DNA from: DASXAI01 sp963728985
GTDB taxonomy: Bacteria > Actinomycetota > Acidimicrobiia > Acidimicrobiales > Ilumatobacteraceae
Assembly: GCA_963728985.1 (NCBI GenBank)
Contig: CAVSME010000008.1
Span: 62,001 to 126,000 of the forward strand
Direction of reading: 5' to 3'
Length of the DNA: 64,000 nt
The stretch's first letter is position 1, and every line of letters starts with the position of its first letter. Below the pieces are notes generated by a model. It worked only from the letters and a program-made list of their open reading frames with translations. It was not told the origin of the DNA and made no database searches. Below are positions 16,251 to 24,490 of this stretch, piece after piece. Position numbers and translations under genes: made by a program.

Positions 16251-18574
16251 GCACGCGCAGCCGGCCCGTCGTCGGCGTCGGCAACCGCGCCGGCGACGCC
16301 CAGACCGCCGCCGAGATGGCGCTGGTCGCCCTCTCGCTGGCCACCGCCTTCGGGTTCTGCCGCCTCTTCGAGGGCTGGTCCTGGTTGCCCACGCTGGCCC
16401 TGGCCGCCATCGCGTCGCACCTGCTGGCCATCCTCTGCCGCCGGCGGGGCCTGGGCCTGGTGCTCTCGTCGATCGCCTCGCTGGCCGGCCTGGGCATCTT
16501 CATCAGCCTCGCCTTCTACCGTGATTCGAGCGCCTTCGGCCTGCCCACCCGCCAGACCTGGTCGGTGCTGACCGACGACCTGGCCACGGGCTGGCACGAC
16601 TTCGGCACCGCCATCGCCCTGGTCGAGCCGCGCACCGGCTTCCTCGTCGCTTCGGTGCTGGCGGTGTGGCTGTCGGCCTTCCTCGCTGACGGCTTCGGCT
16701 TCCGCGCCGGCGCCGGTCCCGAGATGCTGGTGGCCCCCGGCATCATGTTCGTCTTCTGCTCGGCCCTCGCCGCCGACCGCTTCCGCCTCCTGTCCGCCGC
16801 GCTGTGGCTCGGCTGCGCCGTCCTCGCCTTCGTGCTCCACCGGAGCATGCTGCAAGAGGACGGCAGCGGCTGGCTGACCACCCACCGAAGAGGCACCATC
16901 ACCGCCGCGGCGCGCGTCGGCAGCACGTTGGGGTTCGGTGCCATCGTCATCGCCCTGCTCGTGGGACCGCTGCTGCCCGGTGCCGGCGACGACGCGCTGA
17001 TCGACACCCGCAACCCCCGCTCCGGCTCCCGCCAGACGATCAGCCCGCTGGTCGACATCCAGGGCCGCATCGCCAACACGAGCGACACCGAGCTGTTCAC
17101 GGTGAAGGCGGCGCAGCCGTCCTACTGGCGGCTCACCGCGCTCGACGAGTTCGACGGCCGGATCTGGTCGTCGGCCCGGACCTACAGCGACGCCTCGGGG
17201 AACCTCGGGGGCGGTCTGACCAACGGCCACAGCACGCCGCTGGAGCAGCAGTACACGATCAAGGGCCTGTCGCAGATCTGGTTCCCGGCGGCCTTCGCCC
17301 CGAGCCGCATCTCGATCGGCAGCGAGGTCCGCTACGACGCCGAGACGGCCAGCATCGTCACCAAGTCAGGCGACACCGCCGAGGGCCAGCAGTACACGGT
17401 CGAGTCGCAGATCCCGAACCTCACGCCCGACGCGCTGCAGGCGGCCACGGGGCCGGCGCCGACGTCGATCGCCACCCACTACACCGAGCTGCCGGCCAGC
17501 TTCCCGTCGAACCTGACGCAGCTGGCCCGCGACATCACGGCCAACGGCACGACCGTCTACGAGAAGTCCCTGCTCCTGCAGAACTGGTTCCGCAAGAACT
17601 TCACCTACGACCTCGAGGTCCAGCGCGGCCACGGCATCAACGCCATCGAGGCGTTCCTCAACCAGCGCAAGGGCTACTGCGAGCAGTTCGCCGGCACGTT
17701 CGCCGCCTTCGCCCGCTCGCTCGGCATCCCCGCCCGGGTGGCGGTCGGGTTCACCCAGGGCACGGCCGGCCCCGATGGGCTCTTCCACGTCGAGGGCAAG
17801 CACGCCCACGCCTGGCCCGAGGTGTACTTCGCCGGCATCGGGTGGGTGCCCTTCGAGCCGACGCCGACCCGTGGCGCGCCGGGCGACGAGATCTTCACGG
17901 GCGTGCCGCAGCAGCAGGTGGGCGAGGCACCGCAGTCGACGTCGACCACGACCGTGGCCGGCTCGACCGAGGGCTCCACCGTCTCGATCTCACCGGCGAC
18001 GCCCGACGGCGACCTCGGCCTGATCGACGTGCCCGTGCCCAACTTCGGCAGTGGCGGCAGCCTCGGGAGCTCGAGTCACGGCCGACCGTGGATCGTGACC
18101 GCCGGCATCGTCCTGCTCGTCCTGCTGCTGCTGGCCGGCATCTGGATCCTGCTCGTCCCCCGCCTCATCCGCGGCCGCTGGGGCCGGCGCCGGCGCGCCG
18201 CCCAGTCCGAGGCCGACCAGGTGCTGGTCTCGTGGCACGAGACCGAGTCCGTGCTGGCCCGCTCCGGCGTGGCGCCGCGCCCGAGCGAGACCCCGACCGA
18301 GTTCGCGGCGCGCGCGGCGCGCACCGTTCGCATCGACGACGGCGGCCTGGAGCGGCTGGCCGACCACGTGACCCAGGCGGCCTACTCGGGCGGCGCCGTC
18401 GCGCCCGAGGTCGTCACCGACGCCGACGGCATCCGCGACAAGGTCAGCCGCACGCTCCACGACCGGGCCGATCTGCGCACCCGGCTGAACTGGCGGGCCG
18501 ACCCCCGGCCCCTGCTCCAGCCGCTACCGGGCGACCACGAGCGCCGCAGGCACCTCGAACTGGTCGATCGCTGA
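16247..18574 (+). CDS. TgpA-type membrane transglutaminase-like protein
   Basis: The 775-residue protein has about six N-terminal membrane helices (to about 245), a large extracytoplasmic region, a transglutaminase-like domain, one more helix (about 622-645) and a cytoplasmic DUF4129-like tail. The catalytic triad candidates are Cys in KGYCEQFAG, His in HAHAWPEVY, and the acidic residue in WVPFEPTP (Glu where many family members have Asp). Third gene of the moxR operon, overlapping DUF58 by 4 nt. Physiological substrate unknown. Confidence 0.9.
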   Translation: MSTRSRPVVGVGNRAGDAQTAAEMALVALSLATAFGFCRLFEGWSWLPTLALAAIASHLLAILCRRRGLGLVLSSIASLAGLGIFISLAFYRDSSAFGLPTRQTWSVLTDDLATGWHDFGTAIALVEPRTGFLVASVLAVWLSAFLADGFGFRAGAGPEMLVAPGIMFVFCSALAADRFRLLSAALWLGCAVLAFVLHRSMLQEDGSGWLTTHRRGTITAAARVGSTLGFGAIVIALLVGPLLPGAGDDALIDTRNPRSGSRQTISPLVDIQGRIANTSDTELFTVKAAQPSYWRLTALDEFDGRIWSSARTYSDASGNLGGGLTNGHSTPLEQQYTIKGLSQIWFPAAFAPSRISIGSEVRYDAETASIVTKSGDTAEGQQYTVESQIPNLTPDALQAATGPAPTSIATHYTELPASFPSNLTQLARDITANGTTVYEKSLLLQNWFRKNFTYDLEVQRGHGINAIEAFLNQRKGYCEQFAGTFAAFARSLGIPARVAVGFTQGTAGPDGLFHVEGKHAHAWPEVYFAGIGWVPFEPTPTRGAPGDEIFTGVPQQQVGEAPQSTSTTTVAGSTEGSTVSISPATPDGDLGLIDVPVPNFGSGGSLGSSSHGRPWIVTAGIVLLVLLLLAGIWILLVPRLIRGRWGRRRRAAQSEADQVLVSWHETESVLARSGVAPRPSETPTEFAARAARTVRIDDGGLERLADHVTQAAYSGGAVAPEVVTDADGIRDKVSRTLHDRADLRTRLNWRADPRPLLQPLPGDHERRRHLELVDR

Positions 18575-18660
18575 GCCGAGTCGGGCGCCATCGCCCAACG
18601 GCGACGTGACGCTTCTCGGTGCCTGGTGCCGGAAACCGTCTCCTCGACGGTCGCGGCCCG

Positions 18661-19035
18661 CTACTCGTCGCGCTTGAAGCGGTTGCGCATCCGCTCGCCG
18701 GCGCCACCGAAGGTGTCACGCAGGCGGCCGGCCCGGAAGCTCCGGGTCATCTGCTCCAACCCGGCCCGGCCCATGGCGCGGGCGTTCTTCTCGATGATGA
18801 AGGCCGCCGCCAGCATGATCAGGAAGCCCACGAAGGCCAGGGCGAAGTGGATGTGCAGGGTGAAGACGAGGAAGACGAGCCCGAAGACGAGCATGAGCGC
18901 CGACCACTTGATGCGGCGGAACGCATGGCGGTACAGGGTGCTCTGGCTGACCGATTGCGCGAAAGCGGGGTCGCTCTCGTAGAACTGCTGCTCGATCTGG
19001 TGAAGGATGCGCTGTTCGTCTTCACTGAGCGGCAT
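18661..19035 (-). CDS. DUF3040 family membrane protein
   Basis: The 124-residue protein starts MPLSEDEQRILHQIEQQFYESDPAFA, the hallmark N-terminus of DUF3040 proteins, followed by two hydrophobic segments (about 44-62 and 66-82) and a basic C-terminal tail. ATG 19035 is preferred over ATG 19053 because the family begins here, and AAGGGTGG supplies a ribosome-binding site. Function is unknown; the family is typical of actinobacteria and sits near wall genes. The 128-nt gap to dinB holds only a possible promoter. Confidence 0.88.
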   Translation of the reverse strand: MPLSEDEQRILHQIEQQFYESDPAFAQSVSQSTLYRHAFRRIKWSALMLVFGLVFLVFTLHIHFALAFVGFLIMLAAAFIIEKNARAMGRAGLEQMTRSFRAGRLRDTFGGAGERMRNRFKRDE

Positions 19036-19163
19036 AGCCAACCACCCTTGCATCCGCTAGGCGCCTACCGGCCCAACGGCATCATCGCACACGCTCTCCT
19101 GCCCGACAACGCGTGGTCCGAGCCGCTTTCGGGCCCCAGTGTACGGTCCGACTGCGGTCTTCC

Positions 19164-20450
19164 CTAGCGCGCCGCCGTCGGGTCGTCGTCGTGGTCGGGA
19201 CCCCATTGCTGGCGGCCCCGCCGGGTCAGCTTGAGACCGTCCTGCCCGACGAGGCTGGCCGGCCCGATGGCCGTCGGTCCGAAGCGCTGGCGCACGTCGT
19301 CCACGGCGCGGGTGGCGGTGCTCCAGCCGGCGGCGTCGGTGCCGTCACCCAGGCTGAGCTGCTCTCCTACCGCCGGGGCGAGGCCGGACACGGCGACGCC
19401 GAGCAAGCGGACGCCGGGCGCCGGGTCGACGCCGTCGAGCAGACCCCGGGCCGCCCCGGCGATCGCCGGACCCGTGTCGAGGCCCTCGTGCGCGGTGACC
19501 GACCGTGTGATGGTGGTGAACGAGCCGAAGCGGACCTTGATGGTGACGGTCCGGCCCACGAGGCGCTGGGCGCGCAGGCGGGCGGCCACGGCGTCGGCCA
19601 TGCGCACCACCTCCAGGCCCAGCTCGGCCCGATCGTCCACATCCCGGGCGAAGGTCTGCTCGTGGCTGATCGACTTGACCGGCCGATCGGGTTCCACCGC
19701 CCGGTCGTCGTCGCCGATGGCCAAGTGGTGGAGGTGGCGCCCGTTGGCCTTGCCGAGGGCGTGGACGAGCGTCGCCTCCGGGATGCCGGCGAGGTCGCCG
19801 ACGGTGGCCACGCCCAGCCGCCGCAACCGCTCGAGGGTGGCCGGCCCCACGCCCCACAGGGCCTGGACGGGCAGAGGGTGGAGGAAGGCCAGCTCCTCCC
19901 CCGGCGCCACCACGACCACCCCGGGCCCGGGCTGCACGCCGCCCGGGCCGGCCGTGGGCTTGGCCGCCTTCGAGGCCAGCTTGGCCAGCAGCTTGGTGGT
20001 GGCCACGCCCACCGAGCACGTGAGCCGCAGCTCGTCGCTGACCTGACGGCGGATGAGAGCGGCGATGGTGGCGCCGTCGCCGAACAGCCGGGTCGCCCCG
20101 CTCACGTCCAAGAAGGCCTCGTCGAGGGCGATGCCCTCCACGAGCGGGGTGAACGATCGGAACACGGCGTGGACGTCGCGGCTGGTCTCCTCGTAGGCGG
20201 CGAAGTCACCGGCGAGGAAGATGGCCGACGGGCACAGGCGCTGCGCCCGCATCGACGGCAGGGCCGAGTGGATGCCGTAGCGCCGCGCCTCGTAGGACGC
20301 CGCCGCCACGACGCCCCGCGGTCCGGTGCCGCCCACCACGACGGGCAAGCCGGCCAGCTCCGGTCGGCGCCGCACCTCGACAGCGACGTAGAACGCGTCC
20401 ATGTCGACGTGCAGGATCGTGCGAGGGCTGCTGGTGCGCTCCTCACGCAC
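19164..20450 (-). CDS. dinB: DNA polymerase IV (Y-family)
   Basis: Translesion DNA polymerase of 428 residues. Catalytic motifs are HVDMDAFYVAVE, VAAASYEARRYGI and ALDEAFLDVSG (acidic pair), followed by thumb (ALWGVGPATLERLRRLGV) and little-finger domains. The family beta-clamp motif could be the EQLSLGD segment near the C-terminus. GTG 20450 overlaps the upstream mannosyltransferase stop by 8 nt, an unusual operon partner. No LexA-like box was seen just upstream, so its control may follow that partner. Confidence 0.93.
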   Translation of the reverse strand: MREERTSSPRTILHVDMDAFYVAVEVRRRPELAGLPVVVGGTGPRGVVAAASYEARRYGIHSALPSMRAQRLCPSAIFLAGDFAAYEETSRDVHAVFRSFTPLVEGIALDEAFLDVSGATRLFGDGATIAALIRRQVSDELRLTCSVGVATTKLLAKLASKAAKPTAGPGGVQPGPGVVVVAPGEELAFLHPLPVQALWGVGPATLERLRRLGVATVGDLAGIPEATLVHALGKANGRHLHHLAIGDDDRAVEPDRPVKSISHEQTFARDVDDRAELGLEVVRMADAVAARLRAQRLVGRTVTIKVRFGSFTTITRSVTAHEGLDTGPAIAGAARGLLDGVDPAPGVRLLGVAVSGLAPAVGEQLSLGDGTDAAGWSTATRAVDDVRQRFGPTAIGPASLVGQDGLKLTRRGRQQWGPDHDDDPTAAR

Positions 20451-21171
20451 GGCGCCGCCCGAACACCCGGTCCCGCACGGCCCACCACGTGACGAGGCCG
20501 AGCGCCTCCACCACGATGCGGCCCGACATCTTCGACGTCCCCCGCACCCGGTCGACGAAGGAGATCGGCACCTCCACCACCCGCCCACCCCGCCGCACCA
20601 ACCGGTAGGTCATCTCGACCTGGAAGCCGTAGCCCTCGGCCCGCACCCGGGTCAGATCGATCGTCTTGAGCGCCGTGGCCGTGTAGGCGCGGTAGCCGGC
20701 GGTGGCGTCGTTGACGGCCAGCCCGAGGACGCCGGCGGCGTAGCGGTTCCCCCAGCGCGAGAGCATCTTGCGGCGCCACGACCAGGCGGGGATGCGGCCG
20801 CCCGGCACGTACCGTGAGCCGATGGCGAGGTCGGCGCCGTGCTCCACGGCTGCCAGCAGGGCGGGCAGGTCGGCGGGGTCGTGGGAGAGGTCGCTGTCCA
20901 TCTCCACGAGGACCTCGGCGCCCTGGTCCATGGCGAGGGTGAAGCCCGCCCGGTACGCCGATCCCAGTCCCGCCTTGCCTTCACGGCGCAGGACCTGGAT
21001 GTCGCCGCCGATGGCTCGGGCGGTCACCTCGGCGAGGTCGGCAGTGCCGTCGGCGCTGTTGTCGTCGACCACCAGGATCCCCACCTCGGGCACGGCCGCC
21101 CGCACCCGGTACAGCACGTCGGTGATGTTCTCTGCCTCGTTGAAGGTGGGCAGGACGACCACGACGCGCAC
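20443..21171 (-). CDS. Polyprenol monophosphomannose synthase (Dpm1-like GT2)
   Basis: GT2 enzyme transferring mannose from GDP-mannose to polyprenyl phosphate, feeding lipoglycan or protein mannosylation. Motifs are VVLPTFNEAENI, VVDDNSADGT, the DxD-type EMDSDLSHDP, and GSRYVPGG. It lacks the C-terminal membrane domain of longer homologues. TATGCT (21184-21179, minus) is followed by exactly 7 nt and GTG 21171, giving a start VRVVVVLPTFNE that fits the family better than ATG 21183. Length is 242 residues. Confidence 0.88.
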   Translation of the reverse strand: MRVVVVLPTFNEAENITDVLYRVRAAVPEVGILVVDDNSADGTADLAEVTARAIGGDIQVLRREGKAGLGSAYRAGFTLAMDQGAEVLVEMDSDLSHDPADLPALLAAVEHGADLAIGSRYVPGGRIPAWSWRRKMLSRWGNRYAAGVLGLAVNDATAGYRAYTATALKTIDLTRVRAEGYGFQVEMTYRLVRRGGRVVEVPISFVDRVRGTSKMSGRIVVEALGLVTWWAVRDRVFGRRRA

Positions 21172-21178
21172 CCGGCTG

Positions 21179-21188
21179 AGCATACGAT
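21179..21188. promoter_or_regulatory. Back-to-back overlapping -10 elements, divergent leaderless pair
   Basis: Plus strand: TACGAT (21183-21188), 7 nt, GTG 21196. Minus strand: TATGCT (21184-21179), 7 nt, GTG 21171. The two hexamers share two base pairs, so the polymerases would compete for the same DNA. Confidence 0.6.
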
Positions 21189-21195
21189 CGAGGCC

Positions 21196-21453
21196 GTGGC
21201 CGACCCCGGGCAACGACCGCTGTCGGCCCTGCCCTCCCCGCTGGCCCGGGCGCTCGGGTTCGCCGCCATCGTCCTCGGCGGCCTCGCCGGCGGTGTGATC
21301 GGCTGGGCGTTCGTGGCCATCCAGTCCGACACCGCCCTGTGGCAGGCGCTGGGTGCCGCCGTCGGCGCCATCGCCGCCGCCGCCGGGACGGCCGTGATCG
21401 CCGTGCTCGTGCTCCGGGCCATGGGCGAGTGGCGGGCGGGGGCGCCGTCTTGA
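21196..21453 (+). CDS. Small two-helix membrane protein
   Basis: The 85-residue protein has a short N-terminal tail and two hydrophobic helices (FAAIVLGGLAGGVIGWAFV and a second Ala/Val-rich segment ending VIAVLVLRAM), then a short basic tail. I do not recognise a family. Support comes from the exact promoter spacing (TACGAT, 7 nt, GTG) and from clear alternation of hydrophilic and membrane segments, not from homology. It is divergent from the mannosyl-phosphate synthase gene. Confidence 0.6.
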   Translation: MADPGQRPLSALPSPLARALGFAAIVLGGLAGGVIGWAFVAIQSDTALWQALGAAVGAIAAAAGTAVIAVLVLRAMGEWRAGAPS

Positions 21454-21456
21454 TGC

Positions 21457-21597
21457 CGGCGTCCGCTGCGCTGCCGTGCTCGGACAATGCCGCGGTGCGT
21501 GACTGCCGCCGCAGTGCGGCGGCGTGCGGGCGCATGCGGGATTGTGGAGCGCAGCGACCCGATGGAGCCGAAGCTTGCGGAGGCGAGCGAGGCAGAG
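21457..21597 (-). repeat. Hairpin-box repeat, copy A (downstream of the PIG-L gene)
   Basis: Reading along the minus strand after the PIG-L stop, a CGCTGCGCTC/CACAATCCCGC segment is followed by a GCCGCCGC-type hairpin (loop about 3 nt) and then GCGGCATTGTCCGAGC and CAGCGCAGCG. The two box segments are roughly inverted copies of each other, so the whole is a palindrome of over 100 bp. Related copies lie at 29862, 24243, 41926 and 42337. Confidence 0.65.
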
Positions 21598-22320
21598 TCA
21601 GTTCGTGAGGCGGAGCACGCGGAAGAGCTCGGCGTGGCGGACGCCGAGGGCTTGGCCCTCTACCGCGGCCCGCTGCTCCACCAGTTCGTGGACCAGCTCG
21701 CCCTGCCCCACGGCGAGGGCGCCCAGCTGGCTCTGGTGGCACGCCAGCGCGGCCGCCTTCACCGCCAGCACGTCGCTGATCGCCACCGCCGTGTCCGGTT
21801 CGAGCGTGCCGGTGAGGTACACCGCCCGCACCTGGTGGGGCGGGCCGGCGTCCGGGAAGTAGAGCGGGCTGGCGGCGGCCGGGGCGACGGCGTCGAGCAC
21901 GGCGAACCCGCACACCCGATGGTCACGGTGGTTGACCCAACCGTCGCCGAAGTACAGCGCCGTGGGGTCGGGGCACACCACGACCTCGGGCCGCACCCGG
22001 CGCACGATCCGCACGAGCCGCTCCCGGAGGGCGAGATCGTTCTCCGTCTCGCCGTCGGGGAGGCCGAGCAGCTCGCACCCGGCGAGGCCCAGCACCTCGG
22101 CCGCCTTCTCCACCTCCACCGCCCGCACCGCTGCCAAGGTGTCGGCATCGGCCGGGTCGACGGCGCCCTTCTCCCCCCGGTTCACGATGGCGAGGTGGAC
22201 GTCGGCGCCGCCGCGGGCCCAGCGGGCCAGCGTGCCGCCGCACGACACCTCCGGATCGTCGGGATGGGCGTAGACGGCGAGCGCGCTGGCGGGCTGCAGG
22301 CGGTCGAGGCGCACGGTCAC
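21598..22320 (-). CDS. PIG-L/LmbE family N-acetylglucosaminyl-type deacetylase
   Basis: Zinc-dependent deacetylase family of 240 residues. The metal-binding motif is AHPDDPEVSCGG, with the later HRDHR supplying the third ligand region. Members deacetylate GlcNAc-linked small molecules such as mycothiol or bacillithiol precursors; the substrate here is not deducible. GTG 22320 is chosen at the start of the conserved region (VTVRLDRLQPASALAVYAHPDD). It lies 7 nt after the threonine aldolase gene in the same operon. Confidence 0.87.
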   Translation of the reverse strand: MTVRLDRLQPASALAVYAHPDDPEVSCGGTLARWARGGADVHLAIVNRGEKGAVDPADADTLAAVRAVEVEKAAEVLGLAGCELLGLPDGETENDLALRERLVRIVRRVRPEVVVCPDPTALYFGDGWVNHRDHRVCGFAVLDAVAPAAASPLYFPDAGPPHQVRAVYLTGTLEPDTAVAISDVLAVKAAALACHQSQLGALAVGQGELVHELVEQRAAVEGQALGVRHAELFRVLRLTN

Positions 22321-22327
22321 GGATGGC

Positions 22328-23326
22328 TCAGGGGGCCGTCGCCACGGCCCGGCACGCCCGGTCGATGCCGGCATCGTCGACGTCGAGGTGGGTTACGAAG
22401 CGCAGCCGGGTGGGCCCGAGCATCGTGGCCAGCACGCCCTGGCTGCCGAGGTGGTCGACCACCTTGGGGGCGTGGGGCAGCGGGGCCACCACGATGTTGG
22501 TGCGCACCCGGTCGGGGTCGAGGGTGCCGGGCCAGCGCTCGGCCACGGCCTCGGCCAACCGCCGGGCACGGGCATGGTCGTCGGCCAGCCGCTCCACGTT
22601 CTGGCGCACGGCCACCAGCGCCGGCGCCGCCAGCACGCCGACCTGGCGCATCGACCCGCCCAGCCGCTTGCGCTCCAGCCGCGCCCGTTCCATGTCGTCG
22701 GCCCGGCCGGCGAGGACCGAACCGACGGGCGCGCCGAGGCCCTTCGACAGGCACGTCATGACGAGATCGGCCCGGTCGGCGTAGTCGCCCACGGCGATGC
22801 CCGTCGCCACCGACGCATTGAAGAGGCGGGCGCCGTCCATGTAGAGCGGGCGCCCGATGGCGGCGATGGCGTCGAGGGCGGCGAGATCCCACGGCGTGCC
22901 GCACGCCTCCATGTGCGTGTTCTCGACGAACACCGCACTGACGTCGAGGCCGTTGGCGTCGATGGCCGCTTGGACGGTCGAGGCGTCGAGCACGCCGGCG
23001 CTGTCGTCGACGAGGTCGAGTTGGACCCGGGCGTTCACGGCGGCGGCGCCCCGCTCGTAGGCCACGACGTGCTGCGAGCGGCCGGCGATGACACGGGTGC
23101 CGGGCACGCCCATGATCCGCAGCGCGATCTGGTTGCCCATCGTGCCGGTCGGCACGAACACGGCGGCCTCCTTGCCGAGGCGCCCCGCCAGCTCCGCTTC
23201 GAGCTCGGTGACCGTGGGGTCCTCGCCGAAGCCGTCATCGCCCACCGTGGCTTCGGCCATGGCCCGGCGCATCGTGGGCGACGGCATGGTGACGGTGTCC
23301 GAGCGGAGGTCCACCAGGTCCGGCAT
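22328..23326 (-). CDS. ltaE: Low-specificity L-threonine aldolase (beta-eliminating lyase family)
   Basis: PLP enzyme cleaving L-threonine/allo-threonine to glycine and acetaldehyde. The 332-residue protein starts DLRSDTVTMPSPTMRRAM, has FVPTGTMGNQIAL, the substrate/cofactor segment YMDGARLFNA, and the PLP lysine in CLSKGLGAPVGS. TACCGT (23340-23335, minus) lies 8 nt before ATG 23326, so the mRNA is probably leaderless or nearly so. It is divergent from the inositol-phosphatase-like gene. Confidence 0.92.
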   Translation of the reverse strand: MPDLVDLRSDTVTMPSPTMRRAMAEATVGDDGFGEDPTVTELEAELAGRLGKEAAVFVPTGTMGNQIALRIMGVPGTRVIAGRSQHVVAYERGAAAVNARVQLDLVDDSAGVLDASTVQAAIDANGLDVSAVFVENTHMEACGTPWDLAALDAIAAIGRPLYMDGARLFNASVATGIAVGDYADRADLVMTCLSKGLGAPVGSVLAGRADDMERARLERKRLGGSMRQVGVLAAPALVAVRQNVERLADDHARARRLAEAVAERWPGTLDPDRVRTNIVVAPLPHAPKVVDHLGSQGVLATMLGPTRLRFVTHLDVDDAGIDRACRAVATAP

Positions 23327-23364
23327 CGGAGCCCACGGTACCGGCCCCCCTAACCTCTTCGGCC

Positions 23365-24150
23365 GTGCCGGAACCCGCTGAGCTGGTCGCGCTCGCCCGC
23401 CGCTTGGCCGTGGAGGCCGGGGCGCTGGTGCGGGAGGGCCGCAACCAGGGCCTGCGCGACGTCACCACCAAGTCCACCGCCACCGACATGGTGACCGAGT
23501 ACGACCACCAGTCCGAGGCGCTGATCGTGGCCGGCCTGCTGGCGGCCCGGCCCGACGACGCCATCGTCGGCGAAGAGGGCGCCAACCGCGCTGGCACCAG
23601 CGGCGTGCAGTGGCTGATCGATCCCATCGACGGCACCACCAACTTCCTCTACGGGCTGCCCGGCTACGCCGTGTCGATCGCCGCCCTCGACAGAGAGGGT
23701 CTGCTGGCCGGCGTGGTCCACGTGCCTGCCCTCGGCGAGACGTTCCACGCCGGGCGCGGTGAGGGTGCGTTCCTCGACGACCGCCCGATCCACTGCTCGA
23801 CCGGGACCGTGCTGGCCACGGCGCTGGTGGCCACTGGGTTCAACTACGACCCCGCGCTGCGGGTGCGCCAGATGCGCGCGCTGGCCGGCGTGATCGGGCG
23901 GATCCGCGACGTCCGGCGCTTCGGCGCTGCTTCCGTCGACCTGTGCCACGTGGCCTGCGGCCGCGTCGACGCGTACTACGAGCGCGGCCTAGGACCGTGG
24001 GATCTGGCCGCCGGCGAGCTCATCGCCCGCGAGGCGGGCGCCATCGTCACGGACTTCGACGGCGGCCCGCCCGAGCCGGGATCGGTGGTGGCCGCCGCGC
24101 CGGGCGTGCACGCCGCGCTCCTCGCCCTCCTCGCCGACGCCGGCGCCTGA
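23365..24150 (+). CDS. Inositol monophosphatase family protein
   Basis: Mg-dependent phosphatase of 261 residues. Motifs are VGEEGA, DPIDGTTNFLYG (metal-binding) and GPWDLAAGELIAREAGA. Family members hydrolyse inositol-1-phosphate, histidinol phosphate or PAP, and sequence alone does not separate these. GTG 23365 follows TAACCT (23351-23356) by 8 nt, another near-leaderless start. Confidence 0.92.
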   Translation: MPEPAELVALARRLAVEAGALVREGRNQGLRDVTTKSTATDMVTEYDHQSEALIVAGLLAARPDDAIVGEEGANRAGTSGVQWLIDPIDGTTNFLYGLPGYAVSIAALDREGLLAGVVHVPALGETFHAGRGEGAFLDDRPIHCSTGTVLATALVATGFNYDPALRVRQMRALAGVIGRIRDVRRFGAASVDLCHVACGRVDAYYERGLGPWDLAAGELIAREAGAIVTDFDGGPPEPGSVVAAAPGVHAALLALLADAGA

Positions 24151-24182
24151 CCAGAGCAGCGGCCCGGCCAGCGGTCTTTTCG

Positions 24183-24238
24183 CGCGCAGCCTGAACACTT
24201 CGTACCGCGTGAGCGGTAGCAAGCGTTCAGGCTGCGCG
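24183..24238. repeat. 56-bp nested palindrome, copy 2
   Basis: Outer arms CGCGCAGCCTGAACACTT (24183-24200) and its near complement (24221-24238) match at 17 of 18 positions. The inner stem is TACCGC/GCGGTA. Same length and same inner stem as the copy at 9190-9245. It lies 32 nt after the inositol-phosphatase-like gene, so it could act as a terminator-like fold. Confidence 0.75.
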
Positions 24239-24242
24239 GAGC

Positions 24243-24420
24243 GTGTCGGCGCAGTGCGGCGACGGGCCGGGGGTCGCGGGAGTGTTCGAGAGGGCGAGCG
24301 GAGAGGTGCTGGCGATCCGCGCCGACGGGGCCGGTGGCCACGATCCGTGAGCGACGTTGGGTGCCGATTCGGTCATGGGTGCCGATCGGCCCGCCAGGCG
24401 AGGCAATCAGCACCCAAACG
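24243..24420 (+). repeat. Composite repeat, copy E
   Basis: A hairpin around CGCAGTG, then GTGTTCGAGAGGGCGAGCGG, then CCACGATCCGTGAGCGAC and an inverted-repeat block from TTGGGTGCCGATT (24357) to AATCAGCACCCAA (24417). The same order of parts recurs at 41926-42104. The gap 24151-24490 contains these repeats and no supported gene. Confidence 0.7.
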
Positions 24421-24490
24421 CCGATCGGAACAGGATTCCGCCCGCCGAGCGTGGGTGGGGATCACAGCTTCCGGATCAGCACCCACGCAA

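Noticed and set aside
24190..24320. GTTCGAG boxes suggesting a tRNA T-arm
   Set aside because: No acceptor, D or anticodon stems can be drawn around any of these boxes; they belong to the dispersed repeat.
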